Translations under genes and position numbers: made by a program
Shown: positions 5,810-13,068 of the stretch, piece by piece
Layout: the number at the start of each line of letters is the position of its first letter
Position numbering within the stretch: position 1 is the stretch's first letter
Notes under the pieces: model-generated
Told to the model about the DNA's origin: nothing
What the model saw: the letters and a program-made list of their open reading frames with translations, nothing else
Databases searched by the model: none
Origin: a virus
Virus record (IMG/VR): IMGVR_UViG_3300036846_000588
Location: 1-30,809 of that record
Reading direction: 5' to 3' (one strand)
DNA length: 30,809 bases

Positions 5810-8355
5810 TCGGCCGCTCCGTTGGCTTTACCGTTCATCCCGGCAACCGCCAACTTGGTCGCGTTGTTCATCAGGTTGCCGTGGTGGGTCACATGGGCAT
5901 CAAGCAACGCGTTGAGGCGATCCGAGTGCCCGTCGACCACCGCCTGATCGACGGCTTGCTGGTGGTCCATGTGCATCTGCAAGAGCTGCATCTGCATCTG
6001 CGCTTTGAGCTTCATGGTTTCGAGCTGGAATTGCGCTTGCTCTTTCATCATTTCGAGCTGCAATTTCATTTGCGCCTGTTTTTCTTGGGATGCGATCTTG
6101 GCCTGTTCTATCTGCGGATCGGGGCCGCTCTTTTGACCATTTGCGGCCTGAGCCTTCGCAGCCATCGCCTGAGACAATTTTTGCAACGCCTCAGTTTTGG
6201 CCTGTGGGTCCATTTGTTCGAGGTCATTGAAGAAACTCACCGTGTTATGATAACCGGCAGTTTCAATGATCTTTTTAAGCGTATAGGAATACTGATCCGG
6301 CGTGACGAATGGATTATCGAAACCCAATTCCTGCATGAGTTGTTCTTGTTTTTGCAGAATTTGGGTCAGATACGACAAGCGATCCTGCACCGATCCGCGT
6401 CCAAACATCGGATAGGGGCAGACGCTCATCTCGATGTCCCACTGGCGGGGATCAACGGTCACCGGCTTGCCGTACAACAGCACGGTGCGGGCGTAATCCA
6501 TGTTTTTGACGGTCTCGCGCAGCATGCCGCGGAACAGCCGCGCAAAGCCAGTCTCGGCAAAAATTCGCGCGATCATCTCGACGCGCGACTGCGCCTTGGT
6601 CAGCGTCGCATGCACGGCGCTCGCAGTCGACGACTGCAACACGGCAGGGTCCAACCCTGCCGACGCGTCGGATTGACCGGTCCGATTTTCCCGCACCTGG
6701 GTCATGAAATCGAGAACCGGCAAAGCTTCCTTGCCGACAAACGGAATGGTGATCGGCTGCACCATGCCGGCCTGCCGCATGCGAATGAGCTTCGACGTGT
6801 CGGAATTCAGCGCGTCGTCGAGGTTAACTTGCCCCTCGACCACGCCCAATTGCGGCTGCACCGACTGCGCCAAGCTGTCGAGCGTATCGCGCAGGATGCG
6901 CGACTTGATGCGCTGAATGTCACGCGTGAGGTCAGCGATACTCTCGCCGAAGAACTGAAACGCCTCGGGATAGGGACACAGGGTCGCAATCGGAATGTCG
7001 TCAATCGGTTCTTCGTCGAGAATTTTGTATTTGGTGCCGCCGGTGATGACACGGATCAACTCGGGAATGCCGTCGCCGTCGCGGTCGCACGTGATGTAAA
7101 GCTCGCCGTACTTGATCAACCGCATCGAGGGGTCGGACGGCGGATCGTCGGCGATGCCGATGGCGCTCGAAATCTGCGGCCGGCGTGCCTGGGTCTCCCA
7201 GTTGTCGCCGTCGTTCTGCATATCGGCGTCGCAATCGTCGAGGTCTTCGGCGTCGTCGACCCAGCCCTCGGCGATGAAATCGCCAACGGTCTTGTCCTCG
7301 GTCATGCCGAGCAACGTGCAGCGTTCAACCCCGGTGGCGCGGCGGGCGACGATCATCGCCTCGCAGGGGATGCCGCGCACCCGCAGCGAGCCGCCCTTTT
7401 GCACCCGCTTGATCTGCATATCGTACAATTTTACCGTTGGCTCAGATGGCCCGCCATCGCCGCCAGGAGGCTCAGGAGCGGGGGGCGGGGGCGGCGCGGG
7501 CCCTGCACCGGGCGGCAGCGCCGAAACGGCCCCAGCAGCCGCGGCGAGCGGGCTGGCGGCCGGCGCCGGGGGTGACGACCCGGCGCCGGGCCCAGCGGGA
7601 CCACCCGCGCCGGGAAGCGGCGGGCCGCCAGGAGGAGCTTGGGGAGGTGGGGGCGGCGGCATCGCTGCGGCCTCGATGGGCGGCCCGATCACGCCGGTCA
7701 TCAGGGATTGCTGGTAAATACGCACCTTGACCACCTCGACGTCATCGTCGGCGGCGAGCGCGTGCGCTTGGTCCTCGGTCAAACTGGTATGCATCGAGAA
7801 CACCGGCTTTTCGGTGGTCTCCCACTGCCAGCGGAAAAAGCCGGTCTTGCGCACCAGCGCGTCTTGAAACACGTCGTGGCAAGTGGTGAAGAATTCGGGA
7901 TTGTCGATGCGCAGCACCACGTCACGGAAATAGGCCGTCGCCTGACACGCATAGGCTTGGTTCTGCGCAAACTTGGCGGGATCGGTCGACGGCACCGGCA
8001 AGAATTCGACTGCGCCATCGGATGAAAAGAAAATCCGCAACAGGTCGGGCATGATGCCGAGCACGGTGTCACGCACCTCGGTCAGCACCACCTTGGAACG
8101 ATCCTCTTGCGCCGCGTCGAGATCGACGTCGGGCAGCTTGCCTTTGTAATATTCGGTGTTTTCGTAACGCTCTTGGGCCAGAAATTCCGACGTGTAGTTG
8201 CGCGCATCGGTGGCCCAGTCGAACACAAGGCCCTGAAACTCGTCATCGGTCATCGCCCGGCCGAGCCGTGCCGGCTTGCGCAGCCCGATTGCCGGCTCGC
8301 GCTTGGACTTTTTGTCGTCGATGAGGTCTTCCGCCTTGACGTCGAGATCGGCCAT
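5806..8355 (-). CDS. Portal protein (SU10/P22-like), with a proline-rich insert
   Basis: A long portal of 849 aa that forms the ring at the capsid vertex through which DNA enters and leaves. The portal fold is suggested by YENTEYYKGKLPDV near 66-79, RSKVVLTEVRDTVLGIMPDLLRIFFS at about 88-113, and the 'RNYTSEFLAQERY' opening helix. A matching later half contains ESIADLTRDIQRIKSRILRDTLD and 'NRTGQSDASAGLDP'. Residues about 227-308 form a Pro/Gly/Ala insert not expected in the core fold. The C-terminus (about 720-800) is a Gln/Met/Lys-rich helix, probably a long coiled barrel. Two ATGs, at 8361 and 8355, are possible. I prefer 8355 because GAGGG lies 7 nt before it. A promoter with an operator lies just upstream (8375-8406). 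Confidence 0.87.
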   Translation of the reverse strand: MADLDVKAEDLIDDKKSKREPAIGLRKPARLGRAMTDDEFQGLVFDWATDARNYTSEFLAQERYENTEYYKGKLPDVDLDAAQEDRSKVVLTEVRDTVLGIMPDLLRIFFSSDGAVEFLPVPSTDPAKFAQNQAYACQATAYFRDVVLRIDNPEFFTTCHDVFQDALVRKTGFFRWQWETTEKPVFSMHTSLTEDQAHALAADDDVEVVKVRIYQQSLMTGVIGPPIEAAAMPPPPPPQAPPGGPPLPGAGGPAGPGAGSSPPAPAASPLAAAAGAVSALPPGAGPAPPPPPAPEPPGGDGGPSEPTVKLYDMQIKRVQKGGSLRVRGIPCEAMIVARRATGVERCTLLGMTEDKTVGDFIAEGWVDDAEDLDDCDADMQNDGDNWETQARRPQISSAIGIADDPPSDPSMRLIKYGELYITCDRDGDGIPELIRVITGGTKYKILDEEPIDDIPIATLCPYPEAFQFFGESIADLTRDIQRIKSRILRDTLDSLAQSVQPQLGVVEGQVNLDDALNSDTSKLIRMRQAGMVQPITIPFVGKEALPVLDFMTQVRENRTGQSDASAGLDPAVLQSSTASAVHATLTKAQSRVEMIARIFAETGFARLFRGMLRETVKNMDYARTVLLYGKPVTVDPRQWDIEMSVCPYPMFGRGSVQDRLSYLTQILQKQEQLMQELGFDNPFVTPDQYSYTLKKIIETAGYHNTVSFFNDLEQMDPQAKTEALQKLSQAMAAKAQAANGQKSGPDPQIEQAKIASQEKQAQMKLQLEMMKEQAQFQLETMKLKAQMQMQLLQMHMDHQQAVDQAVVDGHSDRLNALLDAHVTHHGNLMNNATKLAVAGMNGKANGAAE

Positions 8356-8374
8356 GACCATGCCCTCGGAAAAG

Positions 8375-8406
8375 TTGACGCTATCTCAACCCCTTGGGCG
8401 TGTCAA
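8375..8406 (-). promoter_or_regulatory. Portal promoter with dyad operator over the -10
   Basis: On the minus strand, TTGACA (8401-8406) is followed by a 17-bp spacer and TAGCGT (8378-8383). The 15-bp dyad TTGACGCTATCTCAA (8375-8389) covers the -10 in exactly the same register as at 14826-14840. Transcription would start near 8371, 16 nt before the portal ATG. The site lies at the 3' end of the upstream secreted-protein gene and therefore starts a fresh transcript for the head genes. Confidence 0.65.
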
Positions 8407-8731
8407 AGTTGACCGACTTGCACGCCTGCCCAATCTTGACGGCAGCTTCCTGCAACGCCTGTCGGATCGCCTCGGCGGTTTCCTTGTCGACGCCGGTGTT
8501 GATGGCAAGATTGAAATCAAAACAGGTGACAGAGGTTCGCCGCTCGCGTTGCGCCACCAGCTCGTCGACAATGGTGCGCAACGCCGCGGTGGTGTCGATG
8601 CCGTTCATCAGCACCGTGACGCCCGGCGGGCGAGCATGCAGCTCGCCGGCAAGCTGTTTGAGCGGATCGGCGTCTTGCGCGACTGCGAGCTGCGACGCCA
8701 GCAAACTACCAATTATAAATCTCGATTTCAT
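8381..8731 (-). CDS. Small protein with an N-terminal signal peptide (116 aa)
   Basis: The first 19 residues (MKSRFIIGSLLASQLAVAQ) have a basic start, a hydrophobic core and an AVAQ-type cleavage site, so the product is probably exported to the periplasm. The mature part is about 97 aa, helical, with two Cys (near 70 and 104) and an 'ALRTIVDELVAQRERRTSVTCFDFNLAINTG' stretch. I do not recognise the family. Its place between terminase and portal genes would fit a spanin-like or exclusion role, but nothing in the sequence proves that. The last codons overlap the portal promoter region. The start overlaps the previous small gene by 26 bp. Confidence 0.7.
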   Translation of the reverse strand: MKSRFIIGSLLASQLAVAQDADPLKQLAGELHARPPGVTVLMNGIDTTAALRTIVDELVAQRERRTSVTCFDFNLAINTGVDKETAEAIRQALQEAAVKIGQACKSVNFDTPKGLR

Positions 8732-8900
8732 GCTCGCGCTCCGCCATCAGGGCCCGGCTGCGCTCGCGCGCCGCCGCGACGATGTGAACAGCATGCTCCG
8801 GGTCAAGCGACAATGGCCCGGTGCAGTCGTTTTCGCGATAGCCGCCGCCCTTCGGCACGATGCGGTAGCTCGCACGTTCGCGCTCAGTCGCCGTGAGCAA
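8706..8900 (-). CDS. Possible small protein between terminase and portal genes (about 64 aa)
   Basis: A frame with protein-like content (YRIVPKGGGYRENDCTGPLSL then EHAVHIVAAARERSRALMAERE and a terminal IEIYNW) fills the otherwise empty 150 bp between 8732 and 8883. The only near start is TTG at 8900, inside the end of the preceding gene, with no clear ribosome-binding site; GTG codons further in are alternatives. It may be a translationally coupled small gene or a frameshift extension of the 8884-9219 gene. Function unknown. The lack of a good start keeps confidence low. Confidence 0.42.
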   Translation of the reverse strand: MLTATERERASYRIVPKGGGYRENDCTGPLSLDPEHAVHIVAAARERSRALMAEREHEIEIYNW

Positions 8901-9219
8901 ACGTGTCGAGGACGTCGGGGAGTTGGGCCGCGGTAATCGCCGGGGCAAGAATGCCCGTGTCCGGTTGGGGATTGAGCTTCGCATGCGCGCGGAAAATCTC
9001 TGCCACCATCTCGCGCATCTCGCGGTGAGTGAGGGCGCGGAGCCAGGACTTGATCGCGTCAGCACCGCGAGGGATGTTGCGAAGATGAAGCGCGGGTAAT
9101 TCATTTTCGATAGCCTCCTTCTCAAACAGCTCCGGTTCTTGCTCGCATTGACCACGCGGCATGTAAGGCGAACGACCGACGACTTGCGGCATCGGAAACT
9201 GAGCGTTACCGTTTTCCAT
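8884..9219 (-). CDS. Hypothetical phage protein (111 aa)
   Basis: 111 residues starting MENGNAQFPMPQVVGRSPYM. The C-terminal half is helical (ALHLRNIPRGADAIKSWLRAL, then TAAQLPDVLDTFAHGD). No known domain, membrane segment or signal is visible. The ATG at 9219 is chosen because the upstream extension of this frame lies on top of the next gene. SD-like GAAAGGG precedes it by about 9 nt. It overlaps the upstream gene by 14 bp and belongs to the run of small genes after the large terminase. Function unknown. Confidence 0.68.
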   Translation of the reverse strand: MENGNAQFPMPQVVGRSPYMPRGQCEQEPELFEKEAIENELPALHLRNIPRGADAIKSWLRALTHREMREMVAEIFRAHAKLNPQPDTGILAPAITAAQLPDVLDTFAHGD

Positions 9220-9463
9220 CTGCGGCCCTTTCCTCGGTTTTGATTTTGAGCTGATCGGCGGCCCGCAAAATCTCCTCTCTGGTGAGCTTGGTCGCGAGCC
9301 GCATGATGGCGTCGATGTACTCGATGGGTGTTTCGGGATGGGCAAACGCGAACAACGCTTCCGCACCGCCGCGTGGCAGGCAGATGGTTCGCATCTTGGA
9401 GCCGTTCGGGCCCTCCCATGCGAGATCGACGCGGATTTTTTCGAGCGCCTGATCGGCGTTCAC
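9206..9463 (-). CDS. Hypothetical small phage protein (85 aa)
   Basis: Eighty-five residues with a GTG start that overlaps the preceding stop as GTGA. It opens MNADQALEKIRVDLAWEGPNG, has a basic middle (SKMRTICLPRGG), then a helical end (IEYIDAIMRLATKLTREEILRAADQLKIKTEE). The last part resembles short helix-turn-helix-like segments but does not fit a DNA-binding domain clearly. It is one of four tightly overlapping small genes after the large terminase. Function unknown. Confidence 0.66.
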   Translation of the reverse strand: MNADQALEKIRVDLAWEGPNGSKMRTICLPRGGAEALFAFAHPETPIEYIDAIMRLATKLTREEILRAADQLKIKTEERAADGKR

Positions 9464-9654
9464 TTGGGGCCGCTGTCAATGACGTATCGATATTCGCCGC
9501 ACCAGTCACCCTCGACGGTGCGCGGCCACGCGATGCCGCCGCCTTGGCTGATGACGGTCGGCGGATAGCGCCGACACGTTCCCGCCGTCGCGCCGGATGG
9601 GGGTTTTGTCCAGTGAAAGCACGTATTGCAAAACATCTTATCTTCGTCGGGCAT
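9460..9654 (-). CDS. Small four-cysteine, probable zinc-binding phage protein (64 aa)
   Basis: Sixty-four residues with CNTC at about 9-12 and then CRRYPP and DWCGEY further on. This Cys spacing together with a C-terminal WCGE is shared by a widespread group of tiny phage proteins thought to bind zinc; their job is unknown. The ATG at 9654 is preferred over the TTG at 9660 because a strong GGGAGGG lies 8 nt before it and only 2 nt before the TTG. It begins just after the terminase stop and overlaps the next start as GTGA. Confidence 0.72.
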   Translation of the reverse strand: MPDEDKMFCNTCFHWTKPPSGATAGTCRRYPPTVISQGGGIAWPRTVEGDWCGEYRYVIDSGPK

Positions 9655-9656
9655 AT

Positions 9657-11168
9657 TCAAACCCTCCCTGGTAAATTACGTTTGAGTGGACCTTTCTTCG
9701 ACTTGCCTTGCATTGCGCCCGCAGTGATCGCGCCGGTTCGCGCGAACGTCAAACCCACCGCGTCGGCGCCATCAGGGCTTTTGCCGTCGAGCACGCCACG
9801 GTCGCGCATGTCGTCTTTGCTTTCGACCTTGGCGTTGCCGTTCGACTGATAGACCACGGTCGGCGTCACCAGCTCCTCGACGGTCTCAGGATCGTCGTCG
9901 GGAAACTGCACCGCGTTGGTGGCGAACCAATCCCGCACGTTGAGCCAGATTTCATCGCGCAGCCGCGCCGCCTTTTGCAGAACCGACGCGCTTTCGCCGA
10001 CATTGATGCCGACCGCCGGCAAATCCAATTCGTGCAAGCGATCACAGACGCCGCCGCCGACGCCGATGACGTCGACGAAGATCGCTTCCGGTCGATCCTT
10101 TTCCGGCGTCTCGTCCCACTCTTTGAGAATGACACCGCACAGCTTCATGGTGTTGTCGAACTGCCAACGCTTGACTTTTTCGAGGATTTTGGGGCCTCTG
10201 CGTTTCGCGAGAGAGGATTTGTCACGGGTAAGAGATCGAGCAACGTCGATACCCCAGTAAACGGGTTCAAACCGCGGAGGTATAATCGCTCGCCGCATTG
10301 CAGCTTCGACAAGAGATCGGGCGATAAGCGTATCGTCGTCACCTTGGGGAAACTCACCCAATACACGGACGCGAAAACGGTTTGAGGTCTCGCCATATAG
10401 CCGCTCCTCCTCGATGTAAGCCGGATCGACGCGCGAGCTGTCACGACACGGCACATGCACGCCGCGCCAGATTTTGCGAAACTTGTGGTGGGTGTTGTAG
10501 AAGAACCCGGTGGCGCGGGTCGGATTGCCGGCGAGCACGGTGATGGCACCGCGGGTCGACATCGAGCCCGCCGCCGCTTCATAGACGGTCTCGGCGACAC
10601 CGGATGCCTCATCTGCGATCAACAGCACGTTGTCGGAATGGATACCTTGCAGCGCCTCGGGGTTTTCCTTGCGGCTGGTGCGGTAGGAGCAAAAGCAGGC
10701 TTCCGGCGCGGCGCGCATGAACACGCGCTCAGCGTTGCTGTCGAACACGCCGACGAACTGCGGATGACGTTGCTCGATGCGCTTCAACCACACCCGCACC
10801 TCGGCGGCCAAGGCGTCGAATAGCTGGGGCGCCGATGGCGCCGTCACCGCGACTTTGCAGGGAAAACGCGTAAACAGAAAATGCAGAACGATGCCGGCCA
10901 GGAACATCGTCTTGCCGACGCCGTGGCCTGAGCGGATGGAAAGCCGCGTGCAGCCCTTGTCGAGCTGTTCCAGCTCATGGCGCTGCCACGGTTCGAGGTG
11001 AGCGACGCCCATCATCTCGGTAAAGAAGGCGACGCGATCAAACCGATATTTACGGATGATGTTGGTCAGGAGGACGTCGAGCGACTTAGCGTTGATCGCC
11101 GCCAACTGCGGGGGCAGTGGCGGCGGGAACGGTGTCGATGATGGATCGACGTCCCAATCAATCGTCAT
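9657..11168 (-). CDS. terL: Terminase large subunit
   Basis: A 503-aa packaging motor with both expected domains. The ATPase part has a Walker A motif SGHGVGKT at 80-87 and a Walker B VLLIADE at 181-187 (Asp186, Glu187). The coupling motif follows in 'GAITVLAGNPTRATG'. The C-terminal RNase H-like nuclease has its metal-binding acids at Asp308 (YWGIDVA), Asp366 (AIFVDVIG) and Asp466/Asp469 (SPDGADAVGL). It cuts phage concatemers and pumps DNA into the prohead through the portal. The ATG at 11168 is chosen because it overlaps the end of the upstream gene by 11 bp; the longer frame above it is a shadow. The stretch after Asp308 (SLTRDKSSLAKRRG) departs from the usual 'G.D.S.' pattern of this family, but the acids are present. 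Confidence 0.94.
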   Translation of the reverse strand: MTIDWDVDPSSTPFPPPLPPQLAAINAKSLDVLLTNIIRKYRFDRVAFFTEMMGVAHLEPWQRHELEQLDKGCTRLSIRSGHGVGKTMFLAGIVLHFLFTRFPCKVAVTAPSAPQLFDALAAEVRVWLKRIEQRHPQFVGVFDSNAERVFMRAAPEACFCSYRTSRKENPEALQGIHSDNVLLIADEASGVAETVYEAAAGSMSTRGAITVLAGNPTRATGFFYNTHHKFRKIWRGVHVPCRDSSRVDPAYIEEERLYGETSNRFRVRVLGEFPQGDDDTLIARSLVEAAMRRAIIPPRFEPVYWGIDVARSLTRDKSSLAKRRGPKILEKVKRWQFDNTMKLCGVILKEWDETPEKDRPEAIFVDVIGVGGGVCDRLHELDLPAVGINVGESASVLQKAARLRDEIWLNVRDWFATNAVQFPDDDPETVEELVTPTVVYQSNGNAKVESKDDMRDRGVLDGKSPDGADAVGLTFARTGAITAGAMQGKSKKGPLKRNLPGRV

Positions 11169-11667
11169 CGGGAAGGTCAACGCCTTCGACTTGCGCGTTG
11201 TGGGGATCGGCGGGACCGAATTCCGCGCCAGCATCATGCGCAGCATGCGCGCCCTCGTCGGCTCTCTCGGCAGTGGGGTCGAATTCGGACGCCTCATCGA
11301 CACTGAGGGGCCGCGGCGGCTTGTCGACGCCCGCGGTCGATTGGGCCGGCGCATCGGCAAACGAGCGATCAACCGTCGATTTGAGAAACGCGTGATAGAG
11401 ATTGTCGCTCCACACCGCATAGAGGCCGTTGTCGGATTTGACGACCCAATCGCCGGGGCTGATCGTCAGCTCGCCCTCGGGCGTCCTGATGTGGCCAAGA
11501 TCGTCGCTGACGCGAAGATCGCCGCTGGAAAGCGCGGCGGCGAGCCATGTTGGAAGGGGCGGCGCAGGATCGCTGAATGTGGGCCAGTGATAGGCGCAAA
11601 TCCGATCTGGGCGAACGTGTTTCTGCCCAGCATTGGGGTCGACGGCGACGGGGTTGGTGGCGGCCAT
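11158..11667 (-). CDS. Hypothetical phage protein upstream of terminase (169 aa)
   Basis: A 169-aa protein starting MAATNPVAVDPNAGQKHVRP. The central part has a small beta-domain pattern ending 'HIRTPEGELTISPGDWVVKSDNGLYAVWSDNLYHAFL' (about residues 53-90). That pattern, a Gly-Asp-Trp turn then a Tyr-x-x-x-Phe end, recurs in many small phage proteins of unknown role. The last 60 residues are acidic and look disordered. The ATG at 11667 has GAGGGG 7 nt upstream. It is not a typical small terminase: no helix-turn-helix is evident. It overlaps the large terminase by 11 bp. Confidence 0.72.
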   Translation of the reverse strand: MAATNPVAVDPNAGQKHVRPDRICAYHWPTFSDPAPPLPTWLAAALSSGDLRVSDDLGHIRTPEGELTISPGDWVVKSDNGLYAVWSDNLYHAFLKSTVDRSFADAPAQSTAGVDKPPRPLSVDEASEFDPTAERADEGAHAAHDAGAEFGPADPHNAQVEGVDLPDDD

Positions 11668-11669
11668 GA

Positions 11670-11873
11670 TCAACCCCTCGGGATGTAGCCGCGCGGATGG
11701 GATTGCGGCCACGTGTTGTTCGGCTTGGCGTTCGGCGACGGCGCATCCTCGGATCGCTGAGGGGGCGCAAAGTTGCCGGCCTTGCGGTTCGAACCCTCCT
11801 CGCACGATGGGGTCGAGGAGTTGGGTTTGAGGTGGGGGGCTTTGCCCATCCAACTGCCCTTTTGCAGTTTCAT
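11670..11873 (-). CDS. Possible small disordered protein (67 aa)
   Basis: Sixty-seven residues of low-complexity composition, rich in Ser, Pro, Asn and Lys (KPNSSTPSCEEGSNRK; NAKPNNTWPQSHPRG). It has no hydrophobic core, so it may be a short flexible protein. The ATG at 11873 follows AAAAGGATC at a good distance, and the frame stops 2 bp before the next gene. The upstream repeat at 11873-11900 supplies that ribosome-binding site twice. It could also be a chance frame in a spacer. Function unknown. Confidence 0.5.
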   Translation of the reverse strand: MKLQKGSWMGKAPHLKPNSSTPSCEEGSNRKAGNFAPPQRSEDAPSPNAKPNNTWPQSHPRGYIPRG

Positions 11874-11900
11874 TTGGTTTGATCCTTTTGGTTTGATCCT
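11873..11900. repeat. Two tandem 14-bp repeats over a ribosome-binding site
   Basis: The 14-mer TTTGGTTTGATCCT occurs twice in tandem (11873-11886 and 11887-11900), followed by a third, partial copy (TTTGGTTTTAGG). On the minus strand each copy reads AGGATCAAACCAAA, so the unit carries the AAAAGGA element just before the ATG at 11873. Duplication of a ribosome-binding unit by slippage is the simplest reading. Confidence 0.7.
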
Positions 11901-11909
11901 TATTTGGTT

Positions 11910-12089
11910 TTAGGTTTTAGGTTGGTTGACATTCGAACCGACGCGCCGTGTCCACACACCGTTGCGCTGATGCCAGGGAATTTCGTTGGGATCGTTGGGG
12001 GGTTGTTCGCCGTCGTAAGGCACGAAGCGCGAGGGGGGTGAGGCCGGAAAACGCGGCTTGAACGTCGAAACCGGTCGATGCGCGTCCAT
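11910..12089 (-). CDS. Small protein of 59 aa before the terminase cluster
   Basis: A 59-aa frame (ATG at 12089, TAA at 11910-11912). It reads MDAHRPVSTFKPRFPASPPS, then RFVPYDGEQPPNDPNEIPWHQ, and ends NGVWTRRVGSNVNQPKT. It has a believable soluble-protein composition, with Trp and Tyr in the second half. GGGAGACC lies about 10 nt before the start. It is the first gene after the 493-bp spacer and sits about 200 nt downstream of a promoter-like site at 12293-12321. No family recognised. It could act as a small packaging or host-modifying factor, but that is a guess from position. Confidence 0.6.
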   Translation of the reverse strand: MDAHRPVSTFKPRFPASPPSRFVPYDGEQPPNDPNEIPWHQRNGVWTRRVGSNVNQPKT

Positions 12090-12582
12090 GTCAAGGTCTC
12101 CCGCACCTGCGGTGGTGCTGCGCGCATGTGGCCCCGCACGTGGGGAGGGAGGATCGCGAGACCCTTCACGGCCGAGACTTACGGTGACGAGGCGGTGAGG
12201 CCCGTCATCAGCCCATAGCTCAGGGCCTCGCTCTCCCGCGGTATGCCCGACGCCTCAGGGGCCTGAGGAGGTGGAGCATGTGTCGCAGGGGCACTATGGG
12301 CGCCAGTTGAGCAACTGTCAAAGGGGGGTGGCAGTCAAAAAAATTTTAGAAACGGAGTGGTGGAGTTGCGGGGTGTCGGCGTGGGGGTGCGCGGCTTTCC
12401 ACCGCCCGCCCCGCCCCGCGCGACGGGGGGGCCTTCGGCGAGCGCGCCGGGCGCGACGCGCGCCGGCTCAGCCGCACCGCGTGTCGCGCCCTCCGCCGCG
12501 CCCGCGGCGCGCGCCTCTCGCGGCCGCGGCGTTCGCTCGCGTCACATAATGGCCTATTATGCAACGCTGAAATAAGCTAGCA
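12090..12582. other. 493-bp non-coding spacer between the small-terminase candidate and the terminase operon
   Basis: No convincing gene on either strand. It holds a very GC-rich, CG-dense tract (about 12385-12545), hairpin-forming CCTCAG-GGGC-CTGAGG (12253-12268), the dyad CAGTT-GAGC-AACTG (12304-12317) and an A-rich patch with AAAAAAATTTTAG (near 12340). A near-palindrome, ATAATGGCCTATTAT, lies at about 12547-12561. A spacer next to terminase genes is a natural place for a packaging (pac or cos) site, but no defining feature confirms this. Confidence 0.6.
12293..12321 (-). promoter_or_regulatory. Possible promoter for the terminase-side operon
   Basis: Minus strand TTGACA (12316-12321), 17-bp spacer, CATAGT (12293-12298). 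The dyad CAGTT-GAGC-AACTG lies within the spacer. It would begin a leader of about 200 nt with a hairpin at 12253-12268 before the 59-aa gene. No TTGAG-N5-CTCAA dyad is present, unlike other promoters in the window. Confidence 0.4.
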
Positions 12583-13068
12583 TTACCAATCAATTACGTC
12601 GCCCGTACCCTGATTGTACCCCAGCGGCTTTTGTGTGATGTCCGTCACAGTTCCTTCCACCTGGGCGACAACACGCGGGTCGGGATCACGGTTCGCAGCC
12701 TGCACAGCGGTCAGATAGAGGCTTTGAATGTTGGTCACCATACCGCCAGCGTTTGCATCGTTTTGCGCCGGTTCCGGCGGCACGATTTCGCGCGCCACGC
12801 GGGCGAATTCGAGCGGTGGGTTTTGCAACACAAGGTCCGCCCAAACCTCGAAAACATCGCGCCCGCTCGCATCGCGCCGCGGCGCATCGGGATCGGTAAG
12901 CATGCGCTCCACTTGGTCCCAGATGGCGCGCATGCGATGGCGCGTCGCGCGGCTGTACTCGGCGCGCGCTTGCGGCGCCGACGCGGCGGCAGCGGCGCGC
13001 GCCGACGCGGCGTCGGGCGCGGTGCGCGCCGCGGCCACCGCGGCAGCATGGAACTTTGTAGCAGTCAT
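12583..13068 (-). CDS. Candidate small terminase subunit (161 aa)
   Basis: A 161-aa protein. The N-terminal 35 residues are almost all Ala, Arg and Ser (AAAVAAARTAPDAASARAAA), followed by a helical DNA-binding-like part (RHRMRAIWDQVERMLTDPDAPRR). The 'DVFEVWADLVLQNPPLEFARVAREIVPPE' segment and a C-terminal part naming 'NIQSLYLTAVQAAN' recall phage small terminases. Its position upstream of the large terminase, across a 493-bp spacer, also fits. No helix-turn-helix can be proven by eye; another DNA-binding role is possible. ATG at 13068 with AGGAG 9 nt upstream. The start region carries two TGTAGCAG repeats, one covering the first codon. Confidence 0.6.
   Translation of the reverse strand: MTATKFHAAAVAAARTAPDAASARAAAAASAPQARAEYSRATRHRMRAIWDQVERMLTDPDAPRRDASGRDVFEVWADLVLQNPPLEFARVAREIVPPEPAQNDANAGGMVTNIQSLYLTAVQAANRDPDPRVVAQVEGTVTDITQKPLGYNQGTGDVIDW

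Noticed and set aside
5155-7575. 806-codon open frame on the plus strand opposite the lysozyme-like and portal genes
   Set aside because: Spans several well-supported minus-strand genes and gives an Arg/His/Leu-rich product without any domain or ribosome-binding site; an antisense shadow.
11158-11667. The 169-aa protein as the small terminase
   Set aside because: It has a beta-type Gly-Asp-Trp domain and an acidic tail and lacks a DNA-binding helix pattern; the 161-aa protein at 12583-13068 is a better, still uncertain, candidate.
12090-12582. Small genes in the GC-rich spacer on either strand
   Set aside because: Translations are Arg/Ala/Pro-rich in all frames, a result of the base composition, with no ribosome-binding site in place.
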